A stretch of 10,035 bases of DNA from JBFKUL01 sp041635755. GTDB lineage: Bacteria > Pseudomonadota > Gammaproteobacteria > Burkholderiales > SG8-39. Both the position numbers and the translations under genes were made by a program. The stretch is from positions 1 through 10,035 of the forward strand of contig JBFKUL010000091.1 in assembly GCA_041635755.1 (NCBI GenBank), in the 5' to 3' direction. Below, piece by piece: positions 6,690 to 10,035 of the stretch; position 1 is the first letter of the stretch, and each line of letters opens with the position of its first letter. The notes under the pieces are model-generated. The model saw only the letters and a program-made list of their open reading frames with translations, was not told where the DNA came from and did no database searches.

Positions 6690-7143
6690 CGCGGTAGCAG
6701 GGGATTTCCACTCCGCTGGCGGCGTGATCGTGCCGCTTGCGATGTGGCGTTCGCGACGCGAGGTGTTGCTCTCACGCGAAGGCGAACTCGGTGTGTGGCT
6801 CGAGGGGCACGACGACGTCGCCGAAATCGCCGCGGATCTGTCGCACTTCGCCGTGGTTGCGCTGCACATCGCGAAGTTCGCTGACGGCCGTGCGTACTCG
6901 GCCGCACGGTTGCTGCGCGAGCGCTATGGCTACACAGGCGAGCTGCGCGCCTTCGGCGATGTCGGTCGCGATGAGCTGCTCGGCCTCGAGCGGGTAGGCT
7001 TCGATGCTTTCGCGCTGCGCGAGGGCGAGAACCCACAGGCAGCGCTTGCTGCTTTCGATGAGCTGGGCGAGCTCTATCACGCGTCGGTAACGCAGCCGCT
7101 GCCGCTGTTTCGTCGTCGGCTGGCCGCACGGGCAGCCCAATGA
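6634..7143 (+). CDS. DUF934 family protein of the cys operon
   Basis: A 169-residue protein of the DUF934 family, usually found directly after cysI in proteobacteria; its biochemical role has not been established to my knowledge. The family signature is visible: GGVIVPLAMW near residue 30, LGVWLEGHDD, then the core FADGRAYSAARLLRERYGYTG, GELRAFGDVGRDEL and RVGFDAFALREG. There is no signal peptide or membrane segment. I chose the ATG at 6634 because AAGGAG at 6621-6626 lies 7 nt before it and the family-like sequence starts there. An in-frame ATG at 6586 would add 16 residues without family character. The gene starts 56 nt inside cysI and ends in an ATGA overlap with the next gene. Its constant link to CysI suggests an accessory role in sulfite reduction, such as electron delivery or assembly; this is inference. 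Confidence 0.9.
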   Translation: MPNLIKRREAVRDSWRLLDAVAGDFHSAGGVIVPLAMWRSRREVLLSREGELGVWLEGHDDVAEIAADLSHFAVVALHIAKFADGRAYSAARLLRERYGYTGELRAFGDVGRDELLGLERVGFDAFALREGENPQAALAAFDELGELYHASVTQPLPLFRRRLAARAAQ

Positions 7144-8420
7144 GCTTCCGCGAGCAAATCGTCGGATCGGAAATCTGGGCGCGTACGCCGCGCGTGGTGG
7201 TGCTGGGCGCCACCGGCGCCGCAGTGGTCTGGAAGCTGCTCCTCGCGCTTCGACCTGGCTCGGCGAATCAGTGCGCGGCCGGAGGGCCAGTGCAGCTGGT
7301 CGACGCTTCCGGCGAGGATGACCTGGTCGAGCTGGCGCGCTCCGAGCGCGCTACAACGGCGGTGGTGCTGGTCATCGACGTCGGCCAACCGGACGCGCGC
7401 CGCAAGCATATCGAGCAAGCCGCAATGTTCGGCGCGATGCGCCTGGTGGTCGCGGTGGACGGCATGGATGCGGTCGACTATTCATTCGACGCCTTCGAGC
7501 GTGCGCACGAGGCATTCCTGCGCGCAGCAGAGGGCCTTGCGCTACCCGAGGTCGTGGTCGTGCCGGTGGCATCGCGCGAGAATGAGCTCATTACCGAGCG
7601 CAGTGGCAAAGTGCGCTGGTACCGGGGGCCGACGTTGCTCGAAGCGTTCACCGTCACGCCGTCGGCCGCCACGAAATCGCCCATGGCCCGCCGTGTGGCG
7701 AGCTTGCCCCGCGTGGCCGCACTCGAGGAGAGCCTCGCCAATATCGCGCGCGAGTTCCAGCCGGTTGCGCTTGCGAGCAGCCTTTCGGCGGAAGACATGG
7801 TGATTACCGACGCGATCGCGCGCCTCGGCCTGCCGATCAGGGCGTTCGTGATCGACACCGGACGGTTGCACGGCGACACGCTCGAGTTGTTGGAGGCGAT
7901 CCGCGAACGTTACAACTTCGAGCCCATGATCTACCGGCCCGATACCGAAGCGCTCGCCGAGTACGTTGCGACGCACGGACGCGACGCGTTCTACCGCAGT
8001 CCGGCGCTGCGCAAGCACTGCTGCGAGATCCGCAAAGTCGAGCCGCTGGAGCGTGCGCTCAAGGGCAAGCGCGCCTGGATCACCGGGCAGCGCCGCGAGC
8101 AGGCGGCGACACGCACCACGCTTGCCGAGCGCGAATTCGACACCGTGCGCGGTATCGAGAAGTTCAATCCGCTCGCCGCATGGAGCGAGGGCAACGTCTG
8201 GGCATACCTGAGCGAGCACGAGGTGCCGTACAACCGGCTCTACGATCAGGGCTATCGCTCGATTGGCTGCGCACCCTGCACGCGCCCCGTACTGCCAATC
8301 GAGGACATCCGTGCCGGGCGCTGGTGGTGGGAAGCGCCGCAGTCGCGCGAATGCGGCTTGCACGTGGCACCGCCGTTGCGCGCCGAACGCGCGCGTTCCG
8401 CGGATGGAGCAGCGGAGTGA
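7140..8420 (+). CDS. cysH: CysN-like pseudo-GTPase fused to APS reductase (CysH)
   Basis: A 426-residue polypeptide, far longer than the usual CysH (about 230-250). The C-terminal part (about 183-410) is an assimilatory APS reductase: SSLSAED at 213-219, Cys294-Cys295 (KHCCEIRK), ITGQRREQAATR, Cys377-x2-Cys380 (GCAPC) and the catalytic Cys405 in ECGLH. The Cys-Cys/CxxC set binds [4Fe-4S] in APS-specific enzymes, which make sulfite and AMP with thioredoxin or glutathione. The N-terminal part (about 17-173) follows the CysN GTPase domain: VVLVIDV (75-81), RRKHIEQAAMFGAMRLVVAV, VDYSFDAFERAHEAFL and RWYRGPTLLEAF (159-170). Its nucleotide motifs are lost: GATGAAVVW for the P-loop, no switch I, DASGED for DTPGHE and DGMD for NKMD. 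The start is fixed by the ATGA overlap with the DUF934 gene. An in-frame Met182, without a ribosome site, precedes the CysH part. Confidence 0.93.
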   Translation: MSFREQIVGSEIWARTPRVVVLGATGAAVVWKLLLALRPGSANQCAAGGPVQLVDASGEDDLVELARSERATTAVVLVIDVGQPDARRKHIEQAAMFGAMRLVVAVDGMDAVDYSFDAFERAHEAFLRAAEGLALPEVVVVPVASRENELITERSGKVRWYRGPTLLEAFTVTPSAATKSPMARRVASLPRVAALEESLANIAREFQPVALASSLSAEDMVITDAIARLGLPIRAFVIDTGRLHGDTLELLEAIRERYNFEPMIYRPDTEALAEYVATHGRDAFYRSPALRKHCCEIRKVEPLERALKGKRAWITGQRREQAATRTTLAEREFDTVRGIEKFNPLAAWSEGNVWAYLSEHEVPYNRLYDQGYRSIGCAPCTRPVLPIEDIRAGRWWWEAPQSRECGLHVAPPLRAERARSADGAAE

Positions 8421-9163
8421 GCGGCACTGTCTACCTCGTCGGCGCCGGGCCGGGAGCAGCGGACCTCCTGACGCTGCGTGCGGCCCGGTTGCTCGGCGAA
8501 GCCGACGTCGTGTTCCACGACGCACTGGTGGACACTGAGACGCTCGCGCTTGCACTGCGCGCCGAAAAAATTGCCGTTGGCAAGCGCTGCGGTCGGCACT
8601 CGACCGCGCAGCGCTTCATTTCCAAGCGCCTGGTTGACGCGGCGAAGAAGCATCGCGTGGTGGTGCGACTGAAAGGCGGCGACCCGATGCTTTTTGGTCG
8701 CGCGCAGGAAGAAATTGCCGCACTGGCGGCGGCGGGCGTCCGCTACGAAGTGGTGCCGGGAGTCACCGCGGCGCTCGCTGCCGCGGCCGAGCTCGGTACC
8801 TCACTCACGCGGCGCGGAGTGTCGCGCAGCGTGGTGTTCGCGACGCCGCGCATCGGCGAAGGCGAGGGGGCTTCGAGCTGGGTGAAAGCAGTGTGCAGCG
8901 CCGACACCGCGGCGCTCTATATGGCCGCAGGTGACGCCGAGGCAGTCAAACGCGAGCTCATTGCCGCGGGCGTCTCGCCAGTCACTCCGGTCGCGCTCGC
9001 CGAGAACATCTCACTTCCCGGCGCGCACGTCGAAGCCGGTGTGCTGAACGAATTACCTCTGCTCACGCAACGCCGCGGTGGCGGCCCGGCGCTCGTGCTG
9101 CTCGGCGAAGTGTGGCGCGAGCAAATCGGGGACAGAACCCAATTTCTTGCGCGCTCCGCCTGA
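8417..9163 (+). CDS. cobA: Uroporphyrinogen-III C-methyltransferase (SUMT)
   Basis: A 248-residue enzyme that uses two S-adenosylmethionine molecules to turn uroporphyrinogen III into precorrin-2, the first step to siroheme, which CysI needs. Motifs: VYLVGAGPGAADLLTLRAA at the N-terminus (SAM-binding loop), VGKRCGRHS, RLKGGDPMLFGRAQEE near 75-90, and VVPGVTAALAAAAELG. It corresponds to the C-terminal half of enteric CysG; the dehydrogenase/ferrochelatase half is absent, so precorrin-2 oxidation and iron insertion must be encoded elsewhere. The start is GTG at 8417, overlapping the cysH stop as GTGA, with GGAG at 8406-8409 spaced 7 nt. An upstream in-frame ATG at 8180 would lie deep inside cysH and is rejected. 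The enteric LTHRD and VTGH positions read LTRRG and ATPR here. Last gene of the cys operon; the symbol could equally be cysG-like. Confidence 0.95.
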   Translation: MSGTVYLVGAGPGAADLLTLRAARLLGEADVVFHDALVDTETLALALRAEKIAVGKRCGRHSTAQRFISKRLVDAAKKHRVVVRLKGGDPMLFGRAQEEIAALAAAGVRYEVVPGVTAALAAAAELGTSLTRRGVSRSVVFATPRIGEGEGASSWVKAVCSADTAALYMAAGDAEAVKRELIAAGVSPVTPVALAENISLPGAHVEAGVLNELPLLTQRRGGGPALVLLGEVWREQIGDRTQFLARSA

Positions 9164-9164
9164 A

Positions 9165-9197
9165 TCCGCTGCGGAGTTCCGCAGGTCCGTTGCGGAC
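9165..9197. terminator. Tandem small hairpins between convergent cobA and dsbB
   Basis: CTGCGG (9169-9174) and CCGCAG (9179-9184) form a 6-bp stem with an AGTT loop. GTCCG (9185-9189) and CGGAC (9193-9197) form a 5-bp stem with a 3-nt loop. They fill the 37-nt gap between two convergent genes. No T tract is seen on either strand, so this is at best a weak or Rho-assisted bidirectional terminator. Confidence 0.3.
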
Positions 9198-9200
9198 TGG

Positions 9201-9710
9201 CTACGTTCGCAGGCCGCGCTGAGCGAACCAGAGCGCGTAGACGAGAAAGATCGCGAACCAGGCGAGCGACCACTCGGCGATCGAAAAGCCAAGAAAGGTC
9301 CAGGTCACTTCTGCGCACTGCCCCGAGCCGGCGAACAGCTTCTCGATCGTGCGCGCGAGCGGGAAGTTCTCCATCATGAACGCGAGATCGGGGCCGCACG
9401 CCGGCACCTTGTCCGGGGGCAGGTGCTGCAGCCAGACTTGCCGCCCCGCCGTCGCAAGGCCGCCGCCCGCGAAGAGTAGCGCGAGCACACCGTAGACCGT
9501 CGCACCCCACCGCTTCGGGGCGTGCACCGCACCGATCGCGAACACGATCAGCAGCCCGTAGTAGAAGCCGCGCTGCACCAGACAGAGCGGACAGGGGTCC
9601 TGTCCCTGGACGTACTGCAGGAAGTAGCCGTAGCCCAACAGAGCCGCGCAGACGATCGCGCCTAATGAGAAAAGTGGACGGGCAGATAAAAACGGACCCA
9701 AATTAACCAT
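9201..9710 (-). CDS. dsbB: Disulfide bond formation protein B (DsbB)
   Basis: A 169-residue inner-membrane protein that reoxidises the periplasmic thiol oxidase DsbA and passes the electrons to quinone. Four membrane segments are visible near residues 13-32, 48-62, 69-88 and 144-162. Both redox pairs are present: Cys40-Pro-Leu-Cys43 in the first periplasmic loop, and Cys105 with Cys132 in the second loop, close to Escherichia coli Cys41/Cys44 and Cys104/Cys130. Arg47 matches the conserved arginine after the CxxC that is important for quinone binding. The start at 9710 is supported by AAGGAG on the minus strand (9720-9715), 4 nt before the ATG. No dsbA is next to it. It converges on the cys operon and is divergent from an exported-protein gene; no functional tie to sulfate reduction is implied. 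Confidence 0.95.
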   Translation of the reverse strand: MVNLGPFLSARPLFSLGAIVCAALLGYGYFLQYVQGQDPCPLCLVQRGFYYGLLIVFAIGAVHAPKRWGATVYGVLALLFAGGGLATAGRQVWLQHLPPDKVPACGPDLAFMMENFPLARTIEKLFAGSGQCAEVTWTFLGFSIAEWSLAWFAIFLVYALWFAQRGLRT

Positions 9711-9789
9711 AAATCTCCTTCAAGTACGGCAGGTTACGGTACTTCGGGCTATTGCCAAGCAAAGCACATTGGTGCATTGTCGCCCCGAT

Positions 9790-9797
9790 GGGGGGGG
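9790..9797. repeat. Homopolymer of eight G
   Basis: Eight consecutive G residues lie between the dsbB start and the gene at 9851, preceded by CCCC at 9783-9786, so a small CCCC/GGGG hairpin is also possible. Such runs can change length by slippage; here it lies in a non-coding spacer, where a change would alter promoter or leader spacing. Confidence 0.5.
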
Positions 9798-9803
9798 TGC
9801 TGC

Positions 9804-9836
9804 ATTGCCGCGGAGACGTGCCGGCAATCTTGTTTT
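9804..9836 (+). terminator. Hairpin followed by T-rich stretch in the leader of the last gene
   Basis: ATTGCCG (9804-9810) and CGGCAAT (9822-9828) are perfect inverted repeats around an 11-nt loop, followed directly by CTTGTTTTA. The shape resembles a weak intrinsic terminator or attenuator on the plus strand. It lies just before the ribosome site AGGAG (9837-9841), and no plus-strand gene ends shortly upstream, so attenuation or mRNA protection is more likely than ordinary termination. Confidence 0.35.
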
Positions 9837-9850
9837 AGGAGCGACTCGTT

Positions 9851-10035
9851 ATGTTCAAGCAAAGCTTAGTGGCCCTCGCCTGTGCTCTGGCGTATGGAAC
9901 GGCGCTGGCGCAAAACGTTCAACCTCAAGCAGGGCCATCCGCCCAACCTGCCCCTGCGGCCGTCACCGCACCGGCGAATGCGCCGACGCAGATCGCGGCG
10001 TCACATGAACCAGCGGCACCAGGCGGCACCTCGAC
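9851..10035 (+). CDS. Exported Ala/Pro-rich protein, 5' end only
   Basis: An ATG at 9851, preceded by AGGAG at 9837-9841 with 9 nt spacing, opens a frame of 61 codons that runs off the window without a stop. The first 20 residues form a clear Sec signal peptide: MFKQ, a hydrophobic core (LVALACALAYGTALA) and an ALA cleavage site before QN. Cys11 lies inside the core and does not form a proper lipobox, so a lipoprotein is unlikely. The visible mature part is low-complexity and rich in Ala, Pro and Gln, a common linker after export. The family is not recognisable from this part, so no function is proposed. It is divergent from dsbB. Confidence 0.7.
   Translation, partial: MFKQSLVALACALAYGTALAQNVQPQAGPSAQPAPAAVTAPANAPTQIAASHEPAAPGGTS

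Noticed and set aside
5457..6869. Minus-strand open frame of 470 codons
   Set aside because: It is antisense to cysI and the DUF934 gene, both clearly real, and its translation has no recognisable domain.
7140..7682. N-terminal part of the CysH protein as a frameshift or assembly artefact
   Set aside because: The start overlaps the previous gene as ATGA, the frame is continuous for 181 codons, and the CysN-like pattern runs in that frame through to the CysH part; no internal frame change is needed.
8180..8416. Longer SUMT starting at the ATG at 8180
   Set aside because: The added 79 residues are an off-frame reading of cysH and match no SUMT; the GTG at 8417 has a ribosome site and starts just before the SAM-binding motif.
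7542..8555. Minus-strand open frame of 337 codons
   Set aside because: It is antisense to the CysH part and the SUMT start, with low-complexity Arg/Ala-rich sequence.
9756..9865. Direct repeat CAAGCAAAGC at 9756-9765 and 9856-9865, exactly 100 nt apart
   Set aside because: A 10-bp repeat, one copy within the signal-peptide coding region, is likely chance; no transposon or integration features accompany it.

Overview
This GC-rich, densely coded window looks like a chromosomal segment of a betaproteobacterium. I base this on the order cysB < > cysI-DUF934-cysH-SUMT, a Cupriavidus-type intracellular PHA depolymerase and a Gram-negative DsbB. The genus cannot be read from the sequence. No mobile element, CRISPR array or RNA gene is visible.

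Left part (1-3908): a penicillin-acylase-family Ntn hydrolase runs leftward off the window. Divergent from it is a two-gene unit: an intracellular poly(3-hydroxyalkanoate) depolymerase (phaZ type), overlapped by 8 nt by a TIP30/HTATIP2-like NAD(P)-binding SDR protein. A YbaK/EbsC-family aminoacyl-tRNA deacylase follows, apparently with its own promoter.

Centre (3921-9163): an assimilatory sulfate reduction locus. CysB (minus strand) is divergent from a tightly overlapping operon: cysI (sulfite reductase hemoprotein), a DUF934 protein (56-nt overlap), an unusual cysH (ATGA overlap) and SUMT (GTGA overlap), which starts siroheme synthesis for CysI. CysH carries the Cys-Cys/CxxC residues of Fe-S APS reductases, so the pathway is probably APS to sulfite to sulfide. 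CysD/CysN (ATP sulfurylase) genes are absent. The first ~175 residues of the CysH polypeptide instead resemble a degenerate CysN GTPase domain with its nucleotide-binding motifs lost. This pseudo-GTPase/APS-reductase fusion is the most interesting thing here. The short cysB-cysI spacer is very AT-rich, has phased GAATA/TATTC repeats suited to a CysB operator, and ends in a perfect hairpin touching the cysI ATG, with no Shine-Dalgarno sequence.

Right part (9201-10035): dsbB on the minus strand converges on the cys operon. A divergent, truncated gene for a signal-peptide-bearing Ala/Pro-rich protein begins at 9851 and runs off the end. Its leader has a hairpin followed by a T-rich stretch and an 8-G run.
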